From Acidicapsa acidisoli (lineage in GTDB: Bacteria; Acidobacteriota; Terriglobia; Terriglobales; Acidobacteriaceae), in contig NZ_JAGSYI010000001.1 in the NCBI RefSeq assembly GCF_025685625.1, positions 682,001 through 746,000 of the forward strand: DNA of 64,000 nt. Direction: 5' to 3'. Positions 34,806 through 43,887 of the stretch are shown piece after piece (positions within the stretch are counted from its first letter, which is position 1; each line of letters opens with the position of its first letter). Position numbers and translations under genes: made by a program. The notes under the pieces were generated by a model that saw only the letters and a list, made by a program, of their open reading frames with translations, had not been told where the DNA came from and ran no database searches.

Positions 34806-37292
34806 TCACTCAATCTGAAAATTGTCGTCCGAGCCGATCGGCTGGCCCGGCGGCGTGGCCAGCACTGGAGTGATAGCAAACTTCTCCGGCTCCTTCCAGA
34901 ACCGCTCGATATCATCCAGCGACGCCGACCAGTGCGCCTCCAGACCACCCGACACATACATGTCCAGTTGATCGGAAAGCCAGCCCTCCAGATCAAAGAC
35001 CTTGGACAGAGCAATCGCCCGCGCCTGCGGAGACGCCTCTTTCGAAACACACAACTGCATCAGGCGCTTGAGCACGACCGTATCCACCGAGAACTGCGTC
35101 TGCTGCAGGACGCCGCTCTGCTGTGGGGCTTCCCATGTGGTTTGCAGGGTCTGATCGATCACTTCCCCGAGGCTTGGCGACTTAGGATCGCGGGCGTGAA
35201 ACTCCACCAGGCGGCTGGCGCGGGTGGGTTCGAAGAGAAGCGAGGCAGAAAGATTGGCAGCAGCCTCGACAGCGCCTTGCGGGTCGAAGGTGAGGCCGGT
35301 GTATCCCTTGAATGCCTCGACGGTGCGGGGATAGCCGGGTGGATTCGGCGGCAGAGCGGACAGGAACTCCGGCGACAGAGTCAGTGTCACGGGATCAAGC
35401 GTTTGCAGAACGGCGGCCAAGGCCTTGCGCTGCTCCTCGGGCGCAACCATCTCGGTGATCATGGCGTGATCGCCGCGCACGGCGTAGCGATAGTCGAGGC
35501 CGCCGATCAGCTTTGCCGCGGCTTCGGTCTGGTAGCGATGCAACAGGTAAAGCGGCACCAGCGTCTCTTCCAGCTCGGACATCGGCTCGCCGGGCCGGAT
35601 CGCGTCTTCACCGAAGCGGGCCAACGCGGCCTTGCGCACATTCAGGATGCGTTCAAGTTCGGCCGGCGCGTCGGGGCCGTTGTCCCATAGATGAGCGTAG
35701 GGATGCGCACTGCCCAGCGGGCGCGAATCTTCATCCGTGATGTAGCGCAGGCCGTCCTTTTCGTTCTGCTGGAGCAGTCCGTTCAGGGCCTTGGCTTCGT
35801 CGGCGCCGGGCGCAAACTGAGAGTAGCCGTAACGGATAGCTGCCTTGTCCCACGCGCCGATGCCGACCGTGTAGGCCTTGTCCAGCGCCGGCTTGCCTTC
35901 CGCGTCGAGCGTGATCCAGGGGTGGGGATAATCCATGACCGAGGTGCCCGGGGCTACGGAAGACGCGGCGAAGTTGTGTTGCAACCCAAGCGTGTGACCT
36001 ACCTCATGCGCCGCCAGTTGGCGGGTGCGGGCCAGCACCATCTGCTCCATGTCGGGCGGGATGGGCTTACCCTCGACATAAGGCGCTAACAACGCTTCCG
36101 CAATCCTGTAATCCTGGCGGGCGCGCAGGCTGCCCAGCGTTACCTGGCCTTTGATGATTTCGCCGGTGCGCGGGTCGGTGACAGCCTCGCCGTAGCTCCA
36201 GCCACGCGTCGAACGATGCACCCATTGAATCATGTTGTAGCGGATATCCATCGGATCGGCGCCCTCAGGCAGAACCTCGACGCGAAAGGCATTCCTGAAG
36301 CCAGCAGCTTCGAATGCCTGACTCCACCAGTTGGCGCCCTCGACGAGAGCAGAGCGGATCGGCTCCGGCGCGCCCCGGTCGACGTAATAAACGATTGGCT
36401 TCACGGGCTCGCTCACGGCGGCATTCGGATCGCGCTTCTGCAAGCGATGCCGGATGATGAACCGCTGATCCATGCGCTCGCTGAGCGGAACCGAGTAATC
36501 GCGGTATCGGAAGGGATAGAAACCGGAGCGGGGGTCGAATCTGCGCGTAACGTAGCCGGGCTCCGGCAGTTCGATCAGCGAAGTGTGTTCGCGCACCGTA
36601 ACCGAGTGGGGATCGGGAGTGACGGATGCGACGTATTCGCCTGCGGGTTGGGCCTTGGTTGGATCGAGGGCAAAGGTGAGGATCGCTTCTACCTCGGTGT
36701 TTTTGGGGAAGTTTTTGGTGTTGTCCAGCGTGATTGCGCTCCGGTTTGGATCTACCTTGTATGTGCCCTGCTGCGTCGTCTGTAACCGCTCGGCGACGCC
36801 ATGCGCATCGCGCAGGAAGAAATCCGTCGCATCGACCAGGAGCCGGCCGTTGTCTTCGGCCTCTACTTTGAATCCCCAGAGTACCGACTCGGCGAAGGAC
36901 TCAGTGACCGCGATGCGCTCGGCGGCTTCGCTGGCGCTGGAGCGGTACTGGAGATTTGGCGCGATCAGAAGCACCTTGTTGCCGGCGCGCGTGAAATGGA
37001 CGACGCGCCCCTGGCCCAGCTGGCCGCGGTCGAGACCAACGTCGTTCGAGCCCAGGCCGTAGGGCAACTGGTCCAGAAGCAAGAAATCCTTTCCGGTTTC
37101 CGGGATCTCCAGGTACAGCTTCCCTGCTTTGGCATCCCAATCCAGAGGAAAGAGACCATCCTTGCGGTCCATTCCTGCAGTCTTCTGGGATATGGTCTGG
37201 GCGGTCTCCGCTGCTGGTGCAGCTTCGCTGAAGATAGGTGTTGAAGTGTATCCCAAAATAAGAAGCAGCGAGACTAAGGAACGAAGGGGCAC
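34806..37292 (-). CDS. Secreted zinc-dependent metalloprotease (DUF5117/DUF5118-type metzincin)
   Basis: This is an 828-residue exported protein with a signal peptide at about 1-25. The metzincin motif HEVGHTLGLQH places zinc ligands at His429, His433 and His439 with catalytic Glu430. The downstream Met-turn is VMDYPHPW. Upstream domains (about 40-330) match the arrangement of large bacterial metzincins with DUF5117 and DUF5118 parts: KDGLFPLDWDAKAGKLYLEIP and IRYNMIQWVHRSTRGWSYG are typical. Substrate is unknown. Its gene has an independent divergent promoter region of about 150 nt shared with the HEAT-repeat gene. Confidence 0.87.
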   Translation of the reverse strand: MPLRSLVSLLLILGYTSTPIFSEAAPAAETAQTISQKTAGMDRKDGLFPLDWDAKAGKLYLEIPETGKDFLLLDQLPYGLGSNDVGLDRGQLGQGRVVHFTRAGNKVLLIAPNLQYRSSASEAAERIAVTESFAESVLWGFKVEAEDNGRLLVDATDFFLRDAHGVAERLQTTQQGTYKVDPNRSAITLDNTKNFPKNTEVEAILTFALDPTKAQPAGEYVASVTPDPHSVTVREHTSLIELPEPGYVTRRFDPRSGFYPFRYRDYSVPLSERMDQRFIIRHRLQKRDPNAAVSEPVKPIVYYVDRGAPEPIRSALVEGANWWSQAFEAAGFRNAFRVEVLPEGADPMDIRYNMIQWVHRSTRGWSYGEAVTDPRTGEIIKGQVTLGSLRARQDYRIAEALLAPYVEGKPIPPDMEQMVLARTRQLAAHEVGHTLGLQHNFAASSVAPGTSVMDYPHPWITLDAEGKPALDKAYTVGIGAWDKAAIRYGYSQFAPGADEAKALNGLLQQNEKDGLRYITDEDSRPLGSAHPYAHLWDNGPDAPAELERILNVRKAALARFGEDAIRPGEPMSELEETLVPLYLLHRYQTEAAAKLIGGLDYRYAVRGDHAMITEMVAPEEQRKALAAVLQTLDPVTLTLSPEFLSALPPNPPGYPRTVEAFKGYTGLTFDPQGAVEAAANLSASLLFEPTRASRLVEFHARDPKSPSLGEVIDQTLQTTWEAPQQSGVLQQTQFSVDTVVLKRLMQLCVSKEASPQARAIALSKVFDLEGWLSDQLDMYVSGGLEAHWSASLDDIERFWKEPEKFAITPVLATPPGQPIGSDDNFQIE

Positions 37293-37441
37293 GGCTTGAC
37301 CTCACTTGCTGAAAGATTATCGCAACTTCTTGCCGTGTCGCCCGATTTCTGGCTATTGCGGCCTGCTCGGCCTAAGGACCAGCGAAAGGGACGCGCGCCA
37401 ACCTGCCGCCCCAGCGCTTATGCTCATGGAGGAAGGTGATT

Positions 37442-38263
37442 ATGGCGACACAGGCAGAAATCGAGGAGCTGTTCCGGCAAACCCTGGAAGGCGATTATGA
37501 CGACGAAGAGGACGAAGGCGGTCCGTGGGAGGCGGTAAGCAAGCTACAGGCCATTGCCGTCGATGAGTCCGAGGGACGGGCAGTCTTCGACAAGGCTGTG
37601 CAGTGGTGCCGCAACAACAAGCCCGCGAAACGCCGGCGTGGCGTGGATATTCTGGCCCAGCTAGGCAAGACGGAAGATCATCCGGAGGTGGTTTTTGCGA
37701 ACGAGTCTTACACGGTCATCACCAGCGTACTGGAGGACGAGCTTGATCCTCAGGTGATCGACTCCTGCCTGGTGGCGCTCGGACATCTCGGCAATCCGGC
37801 AGCAGTTCCATTGATTCTCGAACACCGTGCCAACACCGACCCCGATATTCGCTTTGCCGTCGCCTTTGCGCTGAGCTGTTTTGCCGACGAACCGGCTGCG
37901 ATTCGGGTGTTGCTGGAGCTGATGGAAGACTCCGACCCCGACGTGCGCGATTGGGCGACCTTCGGCCTAGGCGTACAAGGGAGCGCGGACACGCCGGAGA
38001 TTCGCGAGGCTCTGCTTGAGCGGCTTGACGACGGCAACCCGGACACCCGCGAAGAAGCCGTGGCTGGACTCGGCAAGCGCAAGGATCTGCGCGTGCTCCC
38101 CGACTTGATCGAAATGTTGCAGCAGGAAGAGGTGTCCTACGGCGTGGTCGAAGCCGCTTGCCGCCTACTCGATCTGCCCGAGATCAACGAGGAGTGGAGT
38201 GCCGACGAGTACATCGAAGCGCTCAGCACCCGTTATGCCGCAGAGCTGGAGCGGTATAGCTAG
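37442..38263 (+). CDS. HEAT-repeat protein
   Basis: This is 273 residues from the ATG at 37442, with AGGAAGG five bases upstream (a GTG two codons earlier is possible). The first 35 residues are acidic (DYDDEEDEGG). From about residue 95 on there are five to six helical HEAT/PBS-lyase-type units: VIDSCLVALGHLGNPAAVP, IRFAVAFALSCFADEPAAI, VRDWATFGLGVQGSADTPE and TREEAVAGLGKRKDLRVLP. Such repeats bind other proteins. The next gene starts three bases after its stop, so the two are translated together. No specific function can be given. Confidence 0.85.
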   Translation: MATQAEIEELFRQTLEGDYDDEEDEGGPWEAVSKLQAIAVDESEGRAVFDKAVQWCRNNKPAKRRRGVDILAQLGKTEDHPEVVFANESYTVITSVLEDELDPQVIDSCLVALGHLGNPAAVPLILEHRANTDPDIRFAVAFALSCFADEPAAIRVLLELMEDSDPDVRDWATFGLGVQGSADTPEIREALLERLDDGNPDTREEAVAGLGKRKDLRVLPDLIEMLQQEEVSYGVVEAACRLLDLPEINEEWSADEYIEALSTRYAAELERYS

Positions 38264-38266
38264 AGC

Positions 38267-38833
38267 ATGACCGTCCCCACATTTGACTGCAGTTTTTCGC
38301 ATAGCTGGACGGCAGAGATTCTGCCGAATCGGCCGATGATTCTGCCCAGCCGCCACTTCGTCTACCCCGGCGCGGTCGAGGAGGTTGAACGCGGCGCTCT
38401 GGAGGTGCTGGTTCAACCCGCAATTGGCCAGTCCTTTTTGGCTACCTGCGCGCTGGGATTTCGTGACCCAGCTGCTCCGACCGGGATCTGGGCCTGCCCC
38501 GATCCGGATTGGATCTGTGCCGTTTCTGGCGGTTATATGTATCTGATTCATAGCGGAAAGCCGGAAGAGTTCGTGATGTTGCGCTACCGCCCGGTGCTGG
38601 AGATACTGCCTTACTCCGCCGACCCGGCCAACAAACTGCTGCTCTTCGTCGGGCATCATTCCATTCTGGCCTGGGGGCGGGATGGGGAAACGTGGGAATC
38701 GGACCGGCTTTCGTGGGAAGGAATCACCAACCTCCGCATCGAGGACAATCTTCTTCGCGGCGACGGCTGGAATTTAAGGACAGACAAGGACTTGCCCTTT
38801 GTTCTCGACCTGAGGACCGGGAAGCGAATTTAA
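38267..38833 (+). CDS. Hypothetical protein coupled to the HEAT-repeat gene
   Basis: This is a 188-residue soluble protein beginning three bases after the HEAT gene, with no room for an independent ribosome site, so coupled translation is likely. It is rich in beta-type residues and Trp (for example FSHSWTAEILPNRPMILPS and HHSILAWGRDGETWESDRL), and looks like a beta-rich globular fold. No known motif is seen. A stable partnership with the HEAT protein is a reasonable guess from the gene coupling. Confidence 0.72.
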   Translation: MTVPTFDCSFSHSWTAEILPNRPMILPSRHFVYPGAVEEVERGALEVLVQPAIGQSFLATCALGFRDPAAPTGIWACPDPDWICAVSGGYMYLIHSGKPEEFVMLRYRPVLEILPYSADPANKLLLFVGHHSILAWGRDGETWESDRLSWEGITNLRIEDNLLRGDGWNLRTDKDLPFVLDLRTGKRI

Positions 38834-38900
38834 CGTCTCGTCACCAAATCGCATGAAACTGTAACATCAGTCGTACATCCAACGCGGAGGAGTTCCTACT

Positions 38901-39926
38901 ATGCCAAGTGTTATCGGTCGTGCCTTTCAGGTAACTGCGCCTGGCGGTCCCTTTGAGCTGGTGCAGCGCGAGTTTCCAGAACCCGGTCCGGGGCAGGTGC
39001 GCATTCGCGTGCAGGCCTGCGGCGTCTGCCACAGTGACGCCATAACCAAATACGGAGTTTTCCCCGGCATCACCTATCCGCGTGTTCCAGGCCATGAAGT
39101 TGCTGGAGTGATTGATGCGATTGGAGCCGATGTGCCGATCTTCAAGGCCGGCCAGCGCGTGGGCCTGGGCTGGCACGGCGGCCATTGCAATTACTGCAAT
39201 TCCTGCCGTCGCGGCGATTTCATTCTCTGCGAAAACCAGAAGATCTCGGGCATCAGTTATGACGGCGGCTATGCGGACTACGTCCTTGCGCCTGCGAATG
39301 CGCTGGCTCTGATTCCGGAAGATCTGGCGGATGTAGATGCGGCCCCGTTGATGTGTGCCGGAGTCACCACCTTCAACAGCCTGCGGCATAGTGGAGCGCG
39401 GCTCGGCGACACCGTCGTTATCCTCGGAATTGGCGGACTCGGGCATCTCGGCGTGCAATACGCTGCAAAAGGCGGATACAACACGGTTGCGGTGGCGCGC
39501 GGCGAAGACAAGGGCCCACTGGCAAAGGAGCTGGGCGCACATCACTACATCGACAGCACGAAGCAAGATGTTGCCGCGGAGTTGCAAAAGCTCGGTGGAG
39601 CGGCAGTAATCCTCTCCACGCTGACCGACGCCGATTCTCTGGCGGCTTCCGTTGGCGGACTGGGTCCTAACGGCAAGCTGATCATTCTCGGCGTGCCGTT
39701 GAAGCCGTTCGAGGTTTCTGCGATTCCTCTAGTCATGGGGAATCGCGAGATTCGAGGCTGGGCTTCCGGCACAGGGATGGACTCGGAAGACACGCTGAAC
39801 TTCAGCGCCCTGACTGGGGTCAAGCCGAAGATCGAGCTATACCCGCTCGACAAGGCTCCGGAAGCCTTTGAACGCATGGAGAGCGGCAAGGCGCGCTTCC
39901 GCGTGGTCATCACGACGGGTGCGTAA
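38901..39926 (+). CDS. Zinc-dependent alcohol dehydrogenase
   Basis: This is a 341-residue medium-chain dehydrogenase with NAD(P). Catalytic zinc ligands are Cys43 (GVCHSD) and His65 with Glu66 (GHE), plus a later Cys in the MCAGVTTF segment. The structural zinc is held by Cys96, Cys99, Cys102 and Cys110 (HCNYCNSC...LCEN). The Rossmann motif is GIGGLGHLGVQYA. This pattern fits the AdhA/AdhP subgroup that oxidises primary alcohols or reduces aldehydes. GGAGG (38886-38890) precedes the ATG. A terminator-like stem follows the stop. Confidence 0.92.
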   Translation: MPSVIGRAFQVTAPGGPFELVQREFPEPGPGQVRIRVQACGVCHSDAITKYGVFPGITYPRVPGHEVAGVIDAIGADVPIFKAGQRVGLGWHGGHCNYCNSCRRGDFILCENQKISGISYDGGYADYVLAPANALALIPEDLADVDAAPLMCAGVTTFNSLRHSGARLGDTVVILGIGGLGHLGVQYAAKGGYNTVAVARGEDKGPLAKELGAHHYIDSTKQDVAAELQKLGGAAVILSTLTDADSLAASVGGLGPNGKLIILGVPLKPFEVSAIPLVMGNREIRGWASGTGMDSEDTLNFSALTGVKPKIELYPLDKAPEAFERMESGKARFRVVITTGA

Positions 39927-39949
39927 TCTCACCAAACTGATTAGAAACT

Positions 39950-39990
39950 GGGCCTTGTCATCGAAATCCGGTGGGAAGGCCCGTTGTTTT
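39950..39990 (+). terminator. Probable terminator of the alcohol dehydrogenase gene
   Basis: GGGCCTT (39950-39956) and AAGGCCC (39976-39982) form a 7-bp stem with a 19-nt loop, followed by GTTGTTTT. It lies 24 nt after the stop. Confidence 0.5.
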
Positions 39991-40016
39991 GGATTACACT
40001 TCTCGGCAATCGAAAT

Positions 40017-40451
40017 ATGGACAACGAACGCGTTCGCGAGTTTTGCCTGAGCCTACCGCACACGTCGGAGGGCGTGAACTGGGGGCATCACCTCGTCTTC
40101 TGGGTCGGCGACAAGGCAATCGGCGGCAAGATGTTTGCCCTGATTCACCTGGACGGCGCCGGAACTGGTGTGCTCTGGTTTCACTGCGGGGCGGAACGAT
40201 ATCCGGAGCTATTGGAGACGGAAGGCATCATCCCCTCGCCGTACATGGCAAAGGCTTATTGGGTAACGGTCGAGCGCTGGGATGTGATGCGGCAGCGCGA
40301 CTTCGAAGACGAGCTGCGCCGAGCCCACGCGCTCATCTACGAGAAACTGCCCAAACGCACCAAGGCCGTGCTGGCCATGCCGGACAAGGAACGGTACAAA
40401 ATCATTCGCGAACGCAAGAAGGTGCTTGCGGCAAAAGAGAAGAAGAAATAG
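40017..40451 (+). CDS. MmcQ/YjbR family protein
   Basis: This is 144 residues from the ATG at 40017 (MDNERVREFCLSLPHTSEG). The CLSLPHTSEGVNWGHHLVFWVGDKAIGGKMF region is the MmcQ/YjbR signature, and the fold is the double-wing type shared with CyaY-like proteins. Members are annotated as DNA-binding, but functions are poorly defined. The ribosome site is weak and the last 20 residues are Lys/Arg-rich (RYKIIRERKKVLAAKEKKK). Confidence 0.82.
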   Translation: MDNERVREFCLSLPHTSEGVNWGHHLVFWVGDKAIGGKMFALIHLDGAGTGVLWFHCGAERYPELLETEGIIPSPYMAKAYWVTVERWDVMRQRDFEDELRRAHALIYEKLPKRTKAVLAMPDKERYKIIRERKKVLAAKEKKK

Positions 40452-40524
40452 ACCCGCGACGAATGCCTCGCGTGGAACTGAGCCGGGTTAGTCCGCGTAG
40501 TAGATTTGGTCGGATGATGGTGCG

Positions 40525-40719
40525 ATGATGGTCAAATTTCTCTTGTGGTGCATCCTGTTTGTCTTCTGCTGGCCTTTGGCCCTGGCTGCTCTCGTGTTGT
40601 ATCCGCTGGTCTGGCTGTTCCTATTGCCATTTCGCATCGTCGGCATTGCGGTCGACGGCGTTCTGCAACTGGTCGCCGGAATCATTCTGTTGCCCGCGCG
40701 GCTGCTGCGGGCCGTCTAA
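40525..40719 (+). CDS. Small hydrophobic membrane protein
   Basis: This is 64 residues almost entirely hydrophobic, with two membrane helices (about 4-25 and 27-57) and a short basic end (LLPARLLRAV). The two ATG codons at 40525 and 40528 are both possible starts. It lies between the MmcQ-like gene and the SDR gene. Unknown function; the strongly biased composition makes it likely real. Confidence 0.6.
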   Translation: MMVKFLLWCILFVFCWPLALAALVLYPLVWLFLLPFRIVGIAVDGVLQLVAGIILLPARLLRAV

Positions 40720-40789
40720 CACTTGTCTAGCACCCGTCTAGCACCCTCCGGTTTGCGCCCGTTTGCCCGGCTGCTATAGCGTGAACCGT

Positions 40790-41584
40790 ATGAGTGGTGT
40801 TTCCCTGAGACTGGACGAAAAAGTTGTATTGATTACCGGTGGTTCGCGCGGGATTGGCGCGGAGACGGTGCGGTTGTTCACACTTGCCGGGGCGCGCGTG
40901 GCCTTCAGCTACACGCAGGCGCAACCCCAGGCCGAGGCTCTCGCTGCTTCCTGCGGCGGGCCGGATTATTGCCGGGCTTTGCAGCAGGAACTTGCTTCTC
41001 CCGCCGATGGCCGTGAGCTGGTGCAGGCCGCAGTGGCCGCGTTTGGCCGGCTCGACGCATTGGTGGTAAACCACGGCATCTGGCCGCCGGATGACGCGCC
41101 GATTGCGCAGATGAGCGAAGCGCAGTGGCGAAGGACGATGGGCGTCAATCTCGACTCGGTATTTGGACTGGTGCAGGCGGCGACGGCGCAGATGCTGAAG
41201 CAGGACAGGCTGGTCGCCGACGCGCCGCGTGGGCATATCGTTCTGATCAGTTCGACGGCTGGACAGCGCGGCGAGGCCAACCACGCCGACTATGCCGTGA
41301 CCAAAGGCGCGCTGATTAGTCTCACCAAGAGCCTGTCGAGCGAACTTGCGCCGCAGGGAATTCTGGTGAATTGCGTCGCCCCGGGCTGGGTAGCGACGGA
41401 GATGTCCGCGGCTGCGCTCGCACATCCCGAGGTGGGCGCGAGGATCGCAGCCGGGATTCCGCTTGGCAGGCCGGGAAGCACGCGGGAGATTGCCGGGCCG
41501 GTTCTGTTTCTTTGCACACCGCTGGCTGGCTTCATCAGCGGCGAGATCCTGAATGCGAATGGCGGGGCGGTGCTGGTAGGCTGA
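40790..41584 (+). CDS. Short-chain dehydrogenase/reductase (FabG-like)
   Basis: This is 264 residues from the ATG at 40790 (MSGVSLRLDEKVVLITGGSRGIG). The cofactor motif TGGSRGIG at about 16-23, the NHG motif (VVNHGIW) and the active-site Ser and YxxxK (LISSTAGQRGEANHADYAVTK) are all present. Such enzymes reduce or oxidise keto groups with NAD(P)(H); the FabG resemblance is general. No fatty-acid genes are adjacent, so the substrate is unclear. Confidence 0.9.
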   Translation: MSGVSLRLDEKVVLITGGSRGIGAETVRLFTLAGARVAFSYTQAQPQAEALAASCGGPDYCRALQQELASPADGRELVQAAVAAFGRLDALVVNHGIWPPDDAPIAQMSEAQWRRTMGVNLDSVFGLVQAATAQMLKQDRLVADAPRGHIVLISSTAGQRGEANHADYAVTKGALISLTKSLSSELAPQGILVNCVAPGWVATEMSAAALAHPEVGARIAAGIPLGRPGSTREIAGPVLFLCTPLAGFISGEILNANGGAVLVG

Positions 41585-41636
41585 ACGATCAGTTCGCAGG
41601 TAAGTGAAATTGGCGAGATAGAGGAGAACAACGCGC

Positions 41637-42431
41637 ATGTTGAGATTCCTGCCGGCTGTATTGGCCTTTTGCATGACGGCACTCTTGCCAGTGAGCTGCG
41701 CCGCGCAGCAGGATGACTCCGCCAAGAATGCCCAGCAGGCGCGTGCGGCGCTCGACGCCATGGTCAAGGCGCTGGGCGGGGATGCGTGGCTCAACATGCA
41801 GAACCGCGAGTACCACGGGCGCAGCGCCGGCTTCTATCACGGCAAGCCCTCCGGGGCGACGGTGGAGTATTGGGAGATTCACCAATGGCCGGATCACGAC
41901 CGGGCCGAGTTCACCAAGCATCGCGACGTTGTGCAGATCTATACCGGACGCGAAGGGTGGGAGGTTATCTATTCCGGCAAGAAAGCCCTTCCCCAGGAGC
42001 AGGTGGATGACTTTTTGCGGCGTCGCGACCACTCGATCGAGACGGTCGTCAAGCAATGGCTGAAAGATCCGAATTCCATCCTGATATATGAAGGCCAGCA
42101 CATGTCCGAGAGTCACATGGCGGATCAGGTTACGGTCATCTCGGCGCAGAATGAGTCCGTGACCATCCAGCTCGACGTGCAGACCCACCTGCCGCTACGC
42201 CGCACCTTCCAATGGCGCGACCCGGAGTACAAGGACAAGGATGAGGACACGGAGGAGTACGACAATTACCGCCCGGTGGACGGCTTCCAGACGCCGTACA
42301 ACATCACTCGATTCAAGAATGGGGACATGATCAATCAGCGCTTTCTCTTCGGTGCTACCTACAATCAGTCGCTCCCGGCGGATGAGTTCACCCCGGATGC
42401 CGCTGCTGCAAAGATTGTGAAGAAGAAGTAG
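41637..42431 (+). CDS. Secreted hypothetical protein, lipoprotein-sorting-like
   Basis: This is a 264-residue exported protein with a signal peptide (LRFLPAVLAFCMTALLPVSCAAQ, cleaved near residue 24). The mature part begins with a short helix (ARAALDAMVKALGGDAW) and continues as a beta-rich domain with alternating polar strands (REYHGRSAGFYHGKPSG, VTIQLDVQTHLPLRRTFQW). This shape resembles LolA/LolB-type lipoprotein-carrier folds, but the match is only structural in style. GAGGAG lies ten bases before the ATG. Confidence 0.7.
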   Translation: MLRFLPAVLAFCMTALLPVSCAAQQDDSAKNAQQARAALDAMVKALGGDAWLNMQNREYHGRSAGFYHGKPSGATVEYWEIHQWPDHDRAEFTKHRDVVQIYTGREGWEVIYSGKKALPQEQVDDFLRRRDHSIETVVKQWLKDPNSILIYEGQHMSESHMADQVTVISAQNESVTIQLDVQTHLPLRRTFQWRDPEYKDKDEDTEEYDNYRPVDGFQTPYNITRFKNGDMINQRFLFGATYNQSLPADEFTPDAAAAKIVKKK

Positions 42432-42581
42432 GCAGGGGATTGGCTGGATGCTCAAAGCGTAGCCAAAGACCGGTTCTTTGCCTGACATGATCTGGGCGCT
42501 CCGGAAACTTCGCACTTATCCCAGCCATTTATAATTCCTATTTGCGCCGGAGTGCGCAGCAATCCGCCACCGGAGCCGCAA

Positions 42582-43103
42582 ATGACGTCGGAAAAACAGA
42601 CGCTGGACATCGGGCAGATTATGGAGTTTCTGCCCCACCGTTATCCGTTTCTACTGATTGACCGCGTAATTGAACTGGAACGCAGCAAACGCATCGTCGC
42701 CATCAAGAATGTCACGATCAATGAGCCATTTTTCAATGGCCACTTCCCCGGCTATCCGATCATGCCTGGCGTACTTGTGGTGGAAGCGATGGCCCAGGCT
42801 GGCTGCATTCTGCTGTTGAATGAGGTTGAAGATCGGGAGAAGAAGCTGGTGCTCTTCTCGGGTATCGAGGGCGCAAAGTTCCGCCGTCCTATCACCCCGG
42901 GAGATCAGCTTCGGCTGGAAATTGATGTGCTCTCGTTCCGGTCGCGCGGAGGCCGCATGGAGGGCAAGGCATACGTGGATGGAAAGCTGGCGTGTGAGGC
43001 TACGCTGACTTGCGCCGTGGTGCCGCGTCAGAGCCGGGGAACTACAGCACCCGCAACCGTCGCATCGACAACAGAACCGGCCGAAGCGGTGACTGCAGAG
43101 TGA
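42582..43103 (+). CDS. fabZ: 3-hydroxyacyl-[acyl-carrier-protein] dehydratase FabZ
   Basis: FabZ removes water from 3-hydroxyacyl-ACP in fatty acid synthesis. It is 173 residues from the ATG at 42582, with GGAG six bases upstream; an earlier GTG at 42552 is less likely. The catalytic pair is His54 ([12 protein letters not shown]) and Glu68 (VLVVEAMAQ). A Thr/Ala-rich tail of about 25 residues follows the usual end. The stop codon overlaps the lpxA start by four bases, the typical coupling in lipid A operons. Confidence 0.95.
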   Translation: MTSEKQTLDIGQIMEFLPHRYPFLLIDRVIELERSKRIVAIKNVTINEPFFNGHFPGYPIMPGVLVVEAMAQAGCILLLNEVEDREKKLVLFSGIEGAKFRRPITPGDQLRLEIDVLSFRSRGGRMEGKAYVDGKLACEATLTCAVVPRQSRGTTAPATVASTTEPAEAVTAE

Positions 43104-43885
43104 GCATTCATCCCAGCGCGGTTGTCGCTGCCGGTGCTGTGGTACCGGAATCCTGCACAATCGGCCCATTTTGCACGGTCGGCCCCGAAGTTGTATTGGG
43201 TGGCGAGTGCAATCTCATCTCTCATGTTGTTCTGGATGGACGGACGCGCATCGGCGCACGCAATACGATCTACCCATTCACCTCCATCGGCATCTCTCCG
43301 CAGGATCTGAAGTACCGCGGCGAGCCCACGGAGACTGAGATCGGCGATGAAAACACGATTCGCGAGTGCGTCACCGTTTCGCGCGGCACCGCCAAGGGCG
43401 GCGGCATTACCCGGATCGGGTCTGAAAATCTGATCATGGCCTACGCGCACGTTGGACACGACAGCCAGGTCGGAAACCACTGCATTCTGGCCAACGCGGC
43501 CACGCTCGCCGGCCACGTGACCATCGAGGACTACGCGACGGTGGGTGCATTCAGTCCGGTGCACCAGTTCTGCACGGTTGGAGCCTATGCCTACATCGGC
43601 GGCGGGACGATCGTGACCCAGGACGTGCTGCCCTATTCGCTGACCTCGGCGCGGCGCGAGAACAAGGCTTTCGGCATTAATAAGGTTGGCCTGTCGCGGC
43701 GCGGCTTTTCTCCTGAACGACTGCAACTGTTGCAAAAGGCCTACCGCCTGCTATTGGCGGCAAAGCTGAACACCAGCGCAGCTCTCGAAAAGATGAAAGA
43801 ACTGGCGGGCGCGGAAGATGCCGTCAACGACGTTGCACGCCTGATCGCGTTTATCGAGCGGAGTGAGCGCGGGGTGATCAAGTAG
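43100..43885 (+). CDS. lpxA: Acyl-[ACP]--UDP-N-acetylglucosamine O-acyltransferase
   Basis: LpxA does the first step of lipid A synthesis. I start it at the GTG at 43100 within the GTGA overlap with fabZ, giving 261 residues, the normal length. Much longer frames upstream are in fabZ. The left-handed beta-helix shows in the repeated hexapeptides (AAGAVVPESCTIGPFCTVGPEVVLG in outline). The catalytic His120 and its partner His117 (AYAHVGHD) match the known pair at 122/125 in E. coli. The C-terminal helical domain is complete. lpxI starts two bases after the stop. Confidence 0.96.
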   Translation: MSIHPSAVVAAGAVVPESCTIGPFCTVGPEVVLGGECNLISHVVLDGRTRIGARNTIYPFTSIGISPQDLKYRGEPTETEIGDENTIRECVTVSRGTAKGGGITRIGSENLIMAYAHVGHDSQVGNHCILANAATLAGHVTIEDYATVGAFSPVHQFCTVGAYAYIGGGTIVTQDVLPYSLTSARRENKAFGINKVGLSRRGFSPERLQLLQKAYRLLLAAKLNTSAALEKMKELAGAEDAVNDVARLIAFIERSERGVIK

Positions 43886-43887
43886 CC

